The notes under the pieces: model-generated
The model's input: the letters and a program-made list of their open reading frames with translations, nothing else
Told to the model about the DNA's origin: nothing
Database searches by the model: none
NCBI RefSeq assembly: GCF_019200975.1
Contig: NZ_JAHTMR010000001.1
Span: 451,400 to 515,399 of the forward strand
Reading direction: 5' to 3'
Origin: Pseudomonas sp. PD9R
GTDB taxonomy: Bacteria; Pseudomonadota; Gammaproteobacteria; Pseudomonadales; Pseudomonadaceae
DNA: 64,000 nucleotides
Shown: positions 26,461 to 34,951 of the stretch, piece by piece
Numbering within the stretch: the stretch's first letter is position 1
Layout: the number at the start of each line of letters is the position of its first letter
Program-made: the position numbers and the translations under genes

Positions 26461-27477
26461 TCACAAGGCGATCAGCCGGATCGGACTGCCTTCGCTCACC
26501 TTCAGCGCCGCACACATTGCGGCGTCCAGGGTCACGGCCTGCCCGGCGTTGTAGTCCAGTTCGGCGACGATGGCGCGGTAATTTTCCAGCGAATCATTGC
26601 TCACCAGATAAAGGCCACGGGCGTCGATGGATGAGCCGGGTTTCGCCGAAGTGGTTTGGCTTTGCGCGATGGAACGTATGCCGCCGGTGCGTGCATACAG
26701 CGTGGGGCCGCCGTCAAAAAGGTCGACATAACTGTTGGTTTCGAATCCCTCGCGCTCGAGGATATCGAAGGCTTCCTGGCCATCGGGATGAACTCGGCCG
26801 ATGCAGTCTTGCGCGGCTTGGGGCAGCATCGGCACATAGATCGGGTATTGCGGCATCAATTCGGCAAGAAACGTCCGGCTTTCCAGGCCACAGAGCCGCT
26901 CGGCCTCGACGTAGGGCAGGTCGAAGAAATGTTTGCCCACGGCATCCCAGAACGGTGAATGCCCGTCATCGCGGCTGAAACCGACGATCTCGGTGATGAC
27001 CGCATCAGCAAAGCGTCGTGGATGGGCGGCGATGAACAGCAGTCGCGCCCGTGACAACAGCTCGGAAAACGCAGTGCGCACCAACGCCGTATCGATATGA
27101 AACCCGCGCAGCAGGGTGTGATTGCTGAGGTCTTGGCACAGCGACAGTGCGGGCACGCCGTGCTCGATATGCAGCTCCCGCGAAGCACTGTTGAAGTCGC
27201 GATTGCGCAGGCTGTAAAACGGTTCGCTGAAGCCGGCGGTGGCAAGAATTTCCGAGCAGCCCACTAGGCACCGCGTCGTCGATTCTTCCAGCACGAACAA
27301 GTAGCTCTCGGGGCCTGGGCTGTGGACGGTTTGCTCGAACGAGGTACGAGAGTCGAGAATTTTGTCGCGCAAGCACTCGCTGTCGTCCGGCAACGACGTA
27401 ACGCCCACCAGGCTTTCGCGAGCCAGTCGCTGCAATTGGGGCAGGTCGGTTAATACCACTGGGCGCAAGACCAGCAT
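26461..27477 (-). CDS. aruF: Arginine/ornithine succinyltransferase, alpha-type subunit
   Basis: 338 residues, ATG 27477 with CAGGAG 8 nt upstream. Same fold as aruG: LVLRPVVLTDLPQLQRLARES, ARLLFIAAHPRRFAD, GHSPFWDAVGKHFFDLPY, ELMPQYPIYVPMLP and EGFETNSYVDLFDGGPTLYA. It is the first gene of the aruF-aruG pair. A 544-bp gap precedes it (see the small frame at 27651). Assignment to alpha rather than beta follows gene order and the more divergent AstA sequence, as in the known operon. Its sequence carries several insertions (DDSECLRDK, SASRELHIEH) compared with AruG. Confidence 0.82.
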   Translation of the reverse strand: MLVLRPVVLTDLPQLQRLARESLVGVTSLPDDSECLRDKILDSRTSFEQTVHSPGPESYLFVLEESTTRCLVGCSEILATAGFSEPFYSLRNRDFNSASRELHIEHGVPALSLCQDLSNHTLLRGFHIDTALVRTAFSELLSRARLLFIAAHPRRFADAVITEIVGFSRDDGHSPFWDAVGKHFFDLPYVEAERLCGLESRTFLAELMPQYPIYVPMLPQAAQDCIGRVHPDGQEAFDILEREGFETNSYVDLFDGGPTLYARTGGIRSIAQSQTTSAKPGSSIDARGLYLVSNDSLENYRAIVAELDYNAGQAVTLDAAMCAALKVSEGSPIRLIAL

Positions 27478-27650
27478 GGATGAACTCCTGTATCAAAGGG
27501 TTCGGCGGCCTGCACCGAACCTGACTATCACTGTCGGTTTCCACGCATTGAATCGGCGGACGTCTTGCCAGACTCCGCTCTTTTTTAGTCGCGACTCAGG
27601 TTTGATCGGGCGCGATATCAGGCCCGGCTCGCTACAGCGGCAGGTATTGA

Positions 27651-27725
27651 TCAAAGGCGTACATTGTTTTGACGTTGGACGGGGTTCTGTCCGGGATCGA
27701 TGATCGGGTCATTGAACAAAGGCAT
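27651..27725 (-). CDS. Possible 24-residue leader peptide or gene remnant upstream of aruF
   Basis: ATG 27725 is preceded by CAGGAG 5 nt upstream and encodes MPLFNDPIIDPGQNPVQRQN followed by NVRL and TGA. The good ribosome site is the main support. It could be a leader open frame or the start of a decayed gene. The rest of the gap 27478-28021 holds only AT-rich sequence with a small hairpin GCCGTT-TTTC-AACGGC near 27810; I see no riboswitch, in particular no cobalamin B12 box before the cobF genes. Confidence 0.3.
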   Translation of the reverse strand: MPLFNDPIIDPGQNPVQRQNNVRL

Positions 27726-28021
27726 CCGGGCTCCTGCTGGATGTGGGGTAATCCGTTGAAAGGAGTATTTATTTAAGGCGCACTATATGTCTAGTTAATT
27801 TTCACGCCGTTTTTCAACGGCCGATGATGCGGCGAAATCCCTGTAAGTGCATGGCTACACGGATGTCGACAGACCTTGTAAGGCATTGCCCTATAGAAAG
27901 GTCGGAGATCATCCCTTCAGCAAAATGAATCGCCCCCCTGAGTACCTTTCTTACGGCACAATTGCGCAACGTCTGACGGCTAAATACCGTTTTTCCTAAT
28001 CTATCGACAGAGTGATCTTTC

Positions 28022-28597
28022 GTGCAGGCGACCCGTTTAACCCTGATATGCCACGCTCGAACTGTCGCACAGAAATTGGCACGCTTTCCTGCGGACGAAC
28101 CATTGGAGATGGATTGGCAATCGGCGCGGGGTGCTCGTAGTGCTCAATTCAAAGGTGAGCCACGGCTGTTGTGCGGCCCGGAACTGCGCACCCGGCAAAC
28201 CGCCGAGTTGTTTGGCAGCACTGCGCAGATTGACGCGGCGCTGAGGGATTGCGATTTTGGGCGTTGGAGCGGTGAGCGGATTAATGACCTGCAGACATCC
28301 GAACCCCAATTGCTCCAGGCCTGGCTCGCCGATCCCCTTTCGGCGCCACACGGTGGTGAGTCGGTGACGAAAGTGTGTGAGCGGGTGGTCGCCTGGCTCA
28401 TAACATTGCAGGCGACACCGGGGCATGTGGTTGCCGTGACTCATCCATTTGTCGTCCGCGCCGCGCTGACGCATGTGTTGCAAAGTTCGGCGTTCAACCT
28501 GATTGATGTTGAGCCACTGTCGGCTGTCGAATTGCGCTTTCATGGTTGCTGGCGGCTACGTTTGTCGGGCGCTGATCCCGAGGAGATGGGTGGATGA
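28022..28597 (+). CDS. Histidine-phosphatase-family protein with altered signature, linked to cobF
   Basis: 191 residues from GTG 28022. The family fold is visible: an initial LTLICHARTVA, later LCGPELRTRQTAELF, DCDFGRWSGE, PHGGES, and VVAVTHPFVVRAAL. The usual RHG of the phosphohistidine loop is CHA and the second HG is HP, so two otherwise strict positions differ although both His are kept. CobC-type alpha-ribazole phosphatases are the expected relatives. It overlaps cobF by 4 bp (ATGA), which supports a role in cobalamin synthesis or control. Catalytic activity is uncertain. Confidence 0.75.
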   Translation: MQATRLTLICHARTVAQKLARFPADEPLEMDWQSARGARSAQFKGEPRLLCGPELRTRQTAELFGSTAQIDAALRDCDFGRWSGERINDLQTSEPQLLQAWLADPLSAPHGGESVTKVCERVVAWLITLQATPGHVVAVTHPFVVRAALTHVLQSSAFNLIDVEPLSAVELRFHGCWRLRLSGADPEEMGG

Positions 28598-29349
28598 AAA
28601 AGCTACTGGTCATCGGCATTGGCGCCGGTAACCCCGACTACATCACCCTTCAGGCAGTGAAGGCGCTGAATCGGGTCGACGTGTTTTTCCTCATGGACAA
28701 AGGCCAGAGCAAAGACAAACTGATCGACCTGCGTCGAGAGATCTGCGAGCGCTACATCACTGATCGCGACTACCGCTTTGTCGAAGCCCTGAGCCCGGAG
28801 CGCGAGCGCGGTGATGTGGACTACAAGGCCAGTGTCGACGATCTGAACCTGGCCAAGCAGCAGACTTTCGAACGGCTGATTAACGAAGAAATGTCTGACG
28901 GCCAGTGCGGCGGTTTCCTGGTGTGGGGCGACCCGGCGTTGTATGACAGCACCATCCGCATCCTGCAGGCGATCCTGGCGTCAGGTGCCTGTGTTTTCGA
29001 ATTCGAGGTGATCCCGGGCATCACCAGCGTCCAGGCATTGGCGGCGCAACACAAGGTGTCGCTCAATCAGATTGGCCGCTCGGTTGAAATCACCACCGGC
29101 CGGCGACTGGCCGCCGGGCTGGTGAGCGATGCCGACAGCCTGGTGGTGATGCTGGACGCGCAGGACGCCTACCATCAGGTGGCGGATCAGGACACCGAGA
29201 TTTACTGGGGGGCTTACTTGGGCACGCCGGATGAAATCCTGATCAGCGGCAAGCTCAGGGATGTGGCGGATGAAATCGAACGGGTGCGCAAGGCGGCCCG
29301 GTTGGCTAATGGCTGGATCATGGATACCTATTTGTTGCGTAAGCCTTGA
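28594..29349 (+). CDS. cobF: Precorrin-6A synthase (deacetylating)
   Basis: 251 residues. The tetrapyrrole methylase motif VIGIGAGNPDYITLQAVKALN opens the protein; FLVWGDPALYDS, the second methylase loop, and EVIPGITSVQALAAQH follow. CobF methylates precorrin-5 at C-1 with loss of acetate in the aerobic cobalamin pathway. In many Pseudomonas the gene belongs to a riboswitch-controlled set with cbtAB transporter genes; neither those genes nor a riboswitch is seen here. Length and motif order are normal. Confidence 0.92.
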   Translation: MKKLLVIGIGAGNPDYITLQAVKALNRVDVFFLMDKGQSKDKLIDLRREICERYITDRDYRFVEALSPERERGDVDYKASVDDLNLAKQQTFERLINEEMSDGQCGGFLVWGDPALYDSTIRILQAILASGACVFEFEVIPGITSVQALAAQHKVSLNQIGRSVEITTGRRLAAGLVSDADSLVVMLDAQDAYHQVADQDTEIYWGAYLGTPDEILISGKLRDVADEIERVRKAARLANGWIMDTYLLRKP

Positions 29350-29371
29350 ACGATGGGTTACCTGAGCTGAC

Positions 29372-29441
29372 GCCTTCGCGGGCTAGCCTCGCGCCTACAG
29401 AGGGCGCGGTGATTCTGTAGGAGCGAGGCGGCCCGCGAAGG
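29372..29441. repeat. Variant REP inverted pair
   Basis: CCTTCGCGGGCTAGCCTCGC... faces the inverted CTGTAGGAGCGAGGCGGCCC ending GCGAAGG, a different REP class with GAGGCGGCCCGCGAAGG core. It lies between cobF and ftrA, which are convergent. Confidence 0.88.
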
Positions 29442-29457
29442 GGCCCTGAAGATCACC

Positions 29458-30432
29458 TCAAGAAATGGCTCGGACCTCCCGCCCAAACCGCTCTCTATAC
29501 ACCGACGGCGGCACACCCACCACGCTGCGAAACGCCACCCGAAAGCTCTCTACCGAACGATAACCACAGCGCTGGGCAATCTGATCGGTATTTTGATCGG
29601 TGCTTTCCAGCAGTTCACGGGCGCGACCCAGACGCTCATGTTGCAGCCACGTCTTGGGCGACTGGCCACTGGCTTCGGTAAAGCGCCGCAGGAATGTCCG
29701 TTCACTCATAGCCGCTTCGCTGGCCAGATCGCGTACTTCCAGCGGTTCATGTAAGCGTTCACGCGCCCATTGCATGACGCGGGAAAGATCGCTGCGCGGT
29801 GTAGGGCTGACCGGTGTAGGAATGAACTGCGCTTGTCCACCCGTGCGTTGCGGCGACATCACCAGTCGCCGTGCCACGGAGTTGGCCACTTGCGTGCCGA
29901 AGTCCCGTGCCACCAGATGCAGGCAGGCATCAATGCCTGCGGCACTGCCCGCCGAAGTGATCAACTGGCCCGAATCGACATACAGCACGTCGGGGTCCAC
30001 CAGAATGTTCGGAAAACGCTCCGCCAATTCTGTGGTGTAGCGCCAGTGCGTGGTGGCGCCACGTCCATCGAGTAACCCGGTGGCGGCCAGCACGAACACT
30101 CCTGAGCAGATCGACAGCAGTCGCGCGCCCTGGGCATGGGCCTGGCGCAAAGCGGTGAGCAGCGTCTCGGGCACCGGCGCGTGGCGGTCACGCCAGCCGG
30201 GAATAATAATGGTCCTGGCGTGTTCGAGCAGTTCCAGACCGCCATCGGCCAATACCTGAATGCCGCCCATGGCGCGCATCGGCCCTTGATCGACGGCGGC
30301 GATGCGATGCTCATACCAAGGGAAATCGAACTCCGGTCGCGCCAGACCGAAGACTTCCACGGCGATACCGAATTCGAAGGTACAGAGGCCGTCGTAGGCC
30401 AGAATCGCGACCAATCCAGGGGTAGGCTGCAT
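29458..30432 (-). CDS. ftrA: FtrA-type transcriptional regulator (DJ-1-like domain plus AraC domain)
   Basis: 324 residues from ATG 30432; upstream in-frame starts add sequence overlapping the divergent promoter. Residues 1 to about 190 are a DJ-1/PfpI-like domain (LVAILAYDGLCTFEFGIAVE, SICSGVFVLAATGLLDGR), about 225-320 the AraC domain with both HTHs (LEVRDLASEAAMSERTFLRR, NTDQIAQRCGYRSVESFRVAF). This is the GlxA-like regulator class; the FtrA name is for the type paired divergently with a rhodanese gene, as here (102 bp apart). It probably controls that gene. The signal is unknown. Confidence 0.85.
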   Translation of the reverse strand: MQPTPGLVAILAYDGLCTFEFGIAVEVFGLARPEFDFPWYEHRIAAVDQGPMRAMGGIQVLADGGLELLEHARTIIIPGWRDRHAPVPETLLTALRQAHAQGARLLSICSGVFVLAATGLLDGRGATTHWRYTTELAERFPNILVDPDVLYVDSGQLITSAGSAAGIDACLHLVARDFGTQVANSVARRLVMSPQRTGGQAQFIPTPVSPTPRSDLSRVMQWARERLHEPLEVRDLASEAAMSERTFLRRFTEASGQSPKTWLQHERLGRARELLESTDQNTDQIAQRCGYRSVESFRVAFRSVVGVPPSVYRERFGREVRAIS

Positions 30433-30533
30433 TTGGCGGAAAGTTCCCGGTGAGTGTCTTGTGCGCCACTGTAGCCACAAGTCGCAGACGGATAAAGTCT
30501 GTTCACACCCACCAACACTGAGGAGCATTGCCC

Positions 30534-30968
30534 ATGACCAGCCTGGTTCGCGAAATTCCCGCCGCCCCATCGGCCATTGCCTTGATGCATTTCAGCAACC
30601 GTCTGACTTTCGAAACCGATTGTTCCGACGTCCATGGCAGTCAAGCGGCTGGCGAAGTTGATTTCATTCTGCTGGACGTGCGCGGCCCGATGGCGTTCGA
30701 GCGCGGGCATGTACCGGGGTCGATCAATATTCCGGGGCGCTTGCTCACCGCTGAAGGCCTGGCGGCTTATCCGAAAAACAGCGTGTTCGTGGTCTATTGC
30801 GCCGGCCCGCATTGCAATGGCGCGAACAAGGCTGCGGTGAAACTGGCGGCGCTGGGTTACCCGGTCAAAGAGATGATCGGTGGTGTGACCGGATGGCTGG
30901 ATGAAGGGTTTGAATTGAGTGTTGCGGTACAACGGGATGTCGCTGTCGTTATCGGTTGCGAATGTTGA
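30534..30968 (+). CDS. Rhodanese-like protein
   Basis: 144 residues from ATG 30534 with GAGGAG 8 nt upstream. A single rhodanese domain: FILLDVRGPMAFERGHVPGS, then the active loop VVYCAGPHCNGANKAA with Cys at the position of the persulfide-forming residue, and MIGGVTGWLDEGF at the end. A possible N-terminal extension of about 40 residues (MTSLVREIPAAPSAIALMHF) precedes it. Family role is sulfur transfer from thiosulfate or similar. Divergent from ftrA, which is the likely regulator. A REP pair follows. Confidence 0.9.
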   Translation: MTSLVREIPAAPSAIALMHFSNRLTFETDCSDVHGSQAAGEVDFILLDVRGPMAFERGHVPGSINIPGRLLTAEGLAAYPKNSVFVVYCAGPHCNGANKAAVKLAALGYPVKEMIGGVTGWLDEGFELSVAVQRDVAVVIGCEC

Positions 30969-30979
30969 TGTAGTCGAAA

Positions 30980-31044
30980 AAATCGCAGCCTGCGGCAGTT
31001 CCTACATGGAGTGCAAAATCCCGCAGGCTGCGATCTTTGGATCT
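30980..31044. repeat. REP pair, right arm truncated
   Basis: AATCGCAGCCTGCGGCAGTT...CCTACA is followed by CCGCAGGCTGCGATCTTTGGATCTT; the TGTAGGAGCTG part of the second arm is missing, so this pair is decayed. Confidence 0.85.
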
Positions 31045-31050
31045 TGCTGT

Positions 31051-31683
31051 TTAAACCGCCGCCCACCACCCATCCAGCGTTACCTGCAACCATTCAAAAA
31101 CGGCGGCATGCGCGGCATCGTCCTGCTGACCCCTCGGCAACGGCGACTCCTCGGCAAAATACTCATTCAGAACGGCCACCGATTCGGCATTCCACTCTGG
31201 ATGAAACTGCAGCCCCATCCGCGTCGGCCCAGCGCAATACATCTGTTGTTCACATCGCTCGCTGCTGGCCATCAACCGCGCATTTGGCGGCAGGTCGAAG
31301 GCATCTTCGTGCCACTCCAGCACTTTCAGGCGCTGGCCATCGACGAAACTTACGGTGGTCCATCCGGTTTCGGTTCGGTCCATCCGCCGCACATTCCCAC
31401 CCAGACTCAACGCCAGCAACTGCGCGCCCAGGCAAATGGCAAACACGGCCGCGCCTTGATCCAGGCTACTTGCCAGCCATTGGCGTTCGGATTCCAGCCA
31501 TGCCGGTCCGGCGTTGGACTCAAACGGCCCGCCCAATAGAATCACAGGTGCCGCACTTGCTGGCGGCAACTGACCGAGGTCGGCGCGAAAGACATTCAGC
31601 GTCAAACCCCGGGATTCAGCCCAGTTGGCAATGGCGCCCGGACCTTCGGCGGGGTGGTGCTGGATCAGGTTCAACGTGGGCAT
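31051..31683 (-). CDS. Class I glutamine amidotransferase-like protein
   Basis: 210 residues from ATG 31683. Nucleophile motif FAICLGAQLLALSLGG (Cys), then WHEDAFDLPP, and catalytic His in GLQFHPEWNAES, with Glu two residues on. This is the GuaA-N-like class I type 1 fold. Free-standing proteins of this kind (often annotated GMP synthase-like) have no known partner or substrate; a glutaminase domain without a synthetase is typical. The stop is close to a REP pair. No operon partner visible. Confidence 0.88.
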   Translation of the reverse strand: MPTLNLIQHHPAEGPGAIANWAESRGLTLNVFRADLGQLPPASAAPVILLGGPFESNAGPAWLESERQWLASSLDQGAAVFAICLGAQLLALSLGGNVRRMDRTETGWTTVSFVDGQRLKVLEWHEDAFDLPPNARLMASSERCEQQMYCAGPTRMGLQFHPEWNAESVAVLNEYFAEESPLPRGQQDDAAHAAVFEWLQVTLDGWWAAV

Positions 31684-32002
31684 CACGCTTCTCTTGTGGG
31701 TCAGGGGGACGGCCAATGTGCCGCAAAAAGTGCGTGATCACCAGTGCGACTCGTTAGTCGGAAAGCACTCGAAACTTTGTAGGTTTTTTCTGAAGCAGGT
31801 GATTGTCTGACAGTCCTTGCATCGCCATGGCGCACACCGCAATCGCCTGCATCCCCGCAGCCACTTTTTTATAAATAATTGTCGCTTAAACACAATTTAC
31901 CCTGCGGCCGCACCTCTAGACTGCCGGCCACTTCGGTCTTTACCCGCCACAAGCGACCGACCGAAAGCTGCCAATAAAAGCCTCCGCACACAGGAGTTAT
32001 AA

Positions 32003-32782
32003 ATGAAGAAGCTAGTGATGTTTGGTGCCCTGGCACTGTCGATGTTGTCCCTGACCGCCGTGGCCGAAGACGCCAAGCCGATCCGCATCGGTATCGAAGC
32101 CGGTTACCCGCCATTTTCGATGAAAACCCCTGATGGCAAACTCACCGGTTTCGACGTCGATATCGGCGATGCACTGTGCGAGCAGATGAAAGTGAAGTGC
32201 ACCTGGGTCGAGCAAGAGTTCGACGGCCTGATCCCGGCGCTTAAGGTCAAGAAAATCGACGCCATTCTGTCGTCCATGACCATCACCGACGATCGCAAGA
32301 AAAACGTCGATTTCACCATCAAGTACTATCACACCCCGGCGCGCTTCGTGATGAAGGAAGGCTCCGCTGTGAAGGATCCGCTGACCGAACTCAAAGGCAA
32401 GAAAGTCGGTGTACTGCGCGCCAGTACGCATGACCGCTTCGCCACTGAAGTACTGCAACCGGCCGGCATCGTCCTGGTTCGCTACGGTTCCCAGCAGGAA
32501 GCCAACCTGGACATGGTCTCCGGCCGCGTAGACGCGCTGCTGGCCGACTCGGTCAACCTGGACGACGGTTTCCTGAAAACCGACGCCGGTAAAGGTTTCG
32601 CCTTCGTAGGCCCTGAGTACAACGATCCGAAATACTTCGGCGGCGGCGCCGGTATTGCTGTGCGCAAGGGCGATACCGCTCTGGCCGAGCAATTCAACAA
32701 AGCCATCACCGAGATCCGCGCCAACGGCAAGTACAAGCAAGTGCAGGACAAGTACTTCCAGTTTGACGTTTACGGCGAGTAA
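32003..32782 (+). CDS. Amino-acid ABC transporter substrate-binding protein (lysine/arginine/ornithine type)
   Basis: 259 residues from ATG 32003 (CAGGAG 9 nt upstream). Signal peptide [20 protein letters not shown] with cleavage near AVAED. PBPb-fold motifs [40 protein letters not shown] and [13 protein letters not shown] belong to the HisJ/ArgT/AotJ group that binds basic amino acids. A strong terminator follows at 32794 and no permease or ATPase gene is adjacent, so it must use a transporter encoded elsewhere or be a free periplasmic binding protein. The 319-bp gap before it (31684-32002) holds its presumed promoter; nothing else is seen there. Confidence 0.92.
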   Translation: MKKLVMFGALALSMLSLTAVAEDAKPIRIGIEAGYPPFSMKTPDGKLTGFDVDIGDALCEQMKVKCTWVEQEFDGLIPALKVKKIDAILSSMTITDDRKKNVDFTIKYYHTPARFVMKEGSAVKDPLTELKGKKVGVLRASTHDRFATEVLQPAGIVLVRYGSQQEANLDMVSGRVDALLADSVNLDDGFLKTDAGKGFAFVGPEYNDPKYFGGGAGIAVRKGDTALAEQFNKAITEIRANGKYKQVQDKYFQFDVYGE

Positions 32783-32793
32783 TCGAGCCGTTC

Positions 32794-32832
32794 AAAAAAG
32801 TGGCAACCGTTGACGCGGTTGCCACTTTTTTT
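32794..32832 (+). terminator. Rho-independent terminator of the binding-protein gene
   Basis: Perfect stem AAAAAAGTGGCAACCG / CGGTTGCCACTTTTTT around TTGACG, followed by T residues. Confidence 0.92.
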
Positions 32833-32865
32833 ATGTTCATGATTTATCCTTCCAACACATTCCAA

Positions 32866-32950
32866 TGTAGGAGCTGCCGCAGGCTGCGATCTTTTGATCT
32901 TGCTTTTAAAGATCAAAGTCAAAAGATCGCAGCCTTCGGCAGCTCCTACA
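32866..32950. repeat. REP inverted pair
   Basis: TGTAGGAGCTGCCGC... faces ...GGCAGCTCCTACA; it lies between the binding-protein terminator and the AstE-like gene, 26 bp before that gene's start. Confidence 0.95.
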
Positions 32951-32976
32951 TGATTTTCGCGAACCTGGAGCTTTCC

Positions 32977-34089
32977 ATGCAACGCATCGACCATCCATTG
33001 CCCTGGAGCCACCTGGGTACCGAGCGCAGCCTCAGCGTGTTTCGTTATGGCGCGGGCACTCGCAAGGTCTACATCCAGGCCAGCCTGCACGCCGACGAAT
33101 TGCCGGGCATGCGCACGGCCTGGGAACTGAAAAAACGCCTGACCGAACTCGAAAGCCAGGGGCAGTTGCAAGGCGTGATCGAGCTGGTGCCAGTAGCCAA
33201 TCCCATCGGTCTCGATCAGCACCTGCAAGGCAGTCACATGGGCCGCTTTGAACTGGGCAGCGGCAAGAATTTCAACCGCTCGTTTGTCGAGCTCAGCGCA
33301 CCGGTGGGGCAGTTGATTGGCGACCGCTTGGGCAACGATGCCGAAGCCAACATCGCCCTGATTCGCCAGGCCATGGGCCAGGTGCTCGATGGTTTGCCGG
33401 CCCCGGCTTCGCAACTGGAGGCGATGCATCGCTTGTTGCTGCGCCATGCTTGCGACGCCGACATCACCCTTGATCTGCATTGCGACTTCGACGCGGCGAT
33501 TCACATCTATGCGTTGCCGCAACACTGGCCGCAGTGGCAATCCTTGGCCGCGCGCCTGAAGGCCGGTGTCGCGTTGCTGTGTGAAGATTCTGGCGGCAGT
33601 TCGTTTGATGAGTCCTGTTCCGCGCCATGGTTGCGCCTGGCCAGGGCTTTCCCTGAAGCGGCGATTCCACCGGCGAACCTGGCGACAACCCTGGAACTGG
33701 GCAGCATGGGCGACACCCGAGTTGATCAGGCCCAAGCCAATTGCGAGGCCATTCTGGGCTTTCTCGCCGAACAGGGTTTCATCAAGGGCACTTGGCCGGT
33801 GGCCCCGGTCGAATGCTGTGAAGGCATGCCGTTCGAAGGCACGGAGTACCTGTTCGCGCCGCACCACGGGGTGGTCAGTTTCCTGCGCGAGGCGGGTGAA
33901 TGGGTGGAGCAGGGCGATGCCCTGTTTGAAGTGGTCGACCCGCTGAACGACAAGGTCACCACTGTTCGCGCTGGCACCACTGGCGTGTTGTTTGCCATCG
34001 ATCGTGGGCGCTACACGCAACCGGGGACGTGGCAGGCGAAAGTAGCGGGGCGGGAGCCGATTCGTGTGGGCAAGCTCATCAACGACTGA
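32977..34089 (+). CDS. Succinylglutamate desuccinylase/aspartoacylase-family zinc carboxypeptidase
   Basis: 370 residues from ATG 32977 with GGAG 6 nt upstream; a longer frame would translate the REP pair. Zinc motif HADELPG (H-x-x-E) at about residue 39, second zinc His in ITLDLHCDFDAAIH, and the catalytic region FELGSGKNFNRSF (Arg). The C-terminal part has a biotinyl-lipoyl-like fold (HHGVVSFLREAGEWVEQGDAL). Family members deacylate N-acyl amino acids; substrate is not known. It is unlikely to be AstE itself, since it is longer and not in the ast operon. Clear zinc motif. Confidence 0.88.
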   Translation: MQRIDHPLPWSHLGTERSLSVFRYGAGTRKVYIQASLHADELPGMRTAWELKKRLTELESQGQLQGVIELVPVANPIGLDQHLQGSHMGRFELGSGKNFNRSFVELSAPVGQLIGDRLGNDAEANIALIRQAMGQVLDGLPAPASQLEAMHRLLLRHACDADITLDLHCDFDAAIHIYALPQHWPQWQSLAARLKAGVALLCEDSGGSSFDESCSAPWLRLARAFPEAAIPPANLATTLELGSMGDTRVDQAQANCEAILGFLAEQGFIKGTWPVAPVECCEGMPFEGTEYLFAPHHGVVSFLREAGEWVEQGDALFEVVDPLNDKVTTVRAGTTGVLFAIDRGRYTQPGTWQAKVAGREPIRVGKLIND

Positions 34090-34100
34090 CCCCACTCACC

Positions 34101-34173
34101 CATAGGAGCTGCCGCCGGCTGTGATCTTTTGATTTTCAGGATCAAAAGATCGCAGCCTGCGGCAGCTCCTACA
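34101..34173. repeat. REP inverted pair, short spacer
   Basis: ATAGGAGCTGCCGCCGGCTG... faces ...GCGGCAGCTCCTACA; the left arm has mismatches. Confidence 0.9.
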
Positions 34174-34231
34174 GTGTGCGAGAAGAGTGTTAGGCTCTGA
34201 ACCGAATCCTGCGCACTGTGAAGGAAGGTTT

Positions 34232-34948
34232 ATGTTGAGAATTCTTGCTCTGCTCACGCTGCTGGCGTCCGCCGCTGTCCACGCTCAAACCCCACTGCAA
34301 ACCGATCTGCCGCTCAAGTACCTGGAGCAGGCCAATTCCGATTCGAGCAATCAACCTCTGGTGATTTTCCTCCACGGCTACGGCAGTAACGAGCAGGATC
34401 TGTTCGGCATCAAGGATGACTTGCCCGCGCAATACACTTACCTGTCGGTCCGTGCGCCGATAGTGATGGAAGAGGGCAGTTACCAGTGGTTTCGCAAGAA
34501 GGGCGAAGGTGCCTACAACGGCGAGACGGATGACCTGAAGTCCAGCGGCCAGTTGCTGCTGGATTTCATCGCTCAGGCGGCGAAGAAATACCACACCGAA
34601 CCGTCCAAGGTTTACCTGGTGGGCTTTAGCCAGGGCGCGATCATGTCTTACGAAGTTGCTCTGCGCCATCCAGAGGCCGTGGGCGGGATCGCTGCATTGA
34701 GCGGGAGGATTTTGCCGGTGCTCAAGTCCGAGCTGAAACCGGATGAAAAACGCCAGTCGCTGGCGATTTTCATCGGTCATGGTACAGCGGATAAACGACT
34801 TCCAATCAGCGACGGCACCGAAGCCAACAGCCTGTTGCAGAGCGTGTCACTCGAACCTGAGTTTCACGCCTACGACGGTGTCGGTCACAACATCAGTGCC
34901 GCCGAAATACAGGATTTGAGCGCCTGGTTGCAGCGTCTCAATCCTTGA
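34232..34948 (+). CDS. Exported serine esterase (phospholipase/carboxylesterase family)
   Basis: 238 residues from ATG 34232 (AAGGAAGG 4 nt upstream). Signal peptide MLRILALLTLLASAAVHA. Oxyanion motif LVIFLHGYGSNEQDL, nucleophile elbow GFSQGAIMS, catalytic Asp in GHGTADKRLPI and His in YDGVGHNIS. It is the abhydrolase_2 group, related to EstB and lysophospholipase-like esterases. It faces the next gene, whose stop lies only 4 bp away (convergent). Natural substrate unknown. Confidence 0.9.
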   Translation: MLRILALLTLLASAAVHAQTPLQTDLPLKYLEQANSDSSNQPLVIFLHGYGSNEQDLFGIKDDLPAQYTYLSVRAPIVMEEGSYQWFRKKGEGAYNGETDDLKSSGQLLLDFIAQAAKKYHTEPSKVYLVGFSQGAIMSYEVALRHPEAVGGIAALSGRILPVLKSELKPDEKRQSLAIFIGHGTADKRLPISDGTEANSLLQSVSLEPEFHAYDGVGHNISAAEIQDLSAWLQRLNP

Positions 34949-34951
34949 GGC

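Noticed and set aside
27478..28021. Cobalamin riboswitch before the cobF pair
   Set aside because: No B12 box or typical stem arrangement seen in this gap.
32800..32976. Upstream extension of the AstE-like gene
   Set aside because: It reads through a REP pair; ATG 32977 has a better ribosome site and the conserved start.
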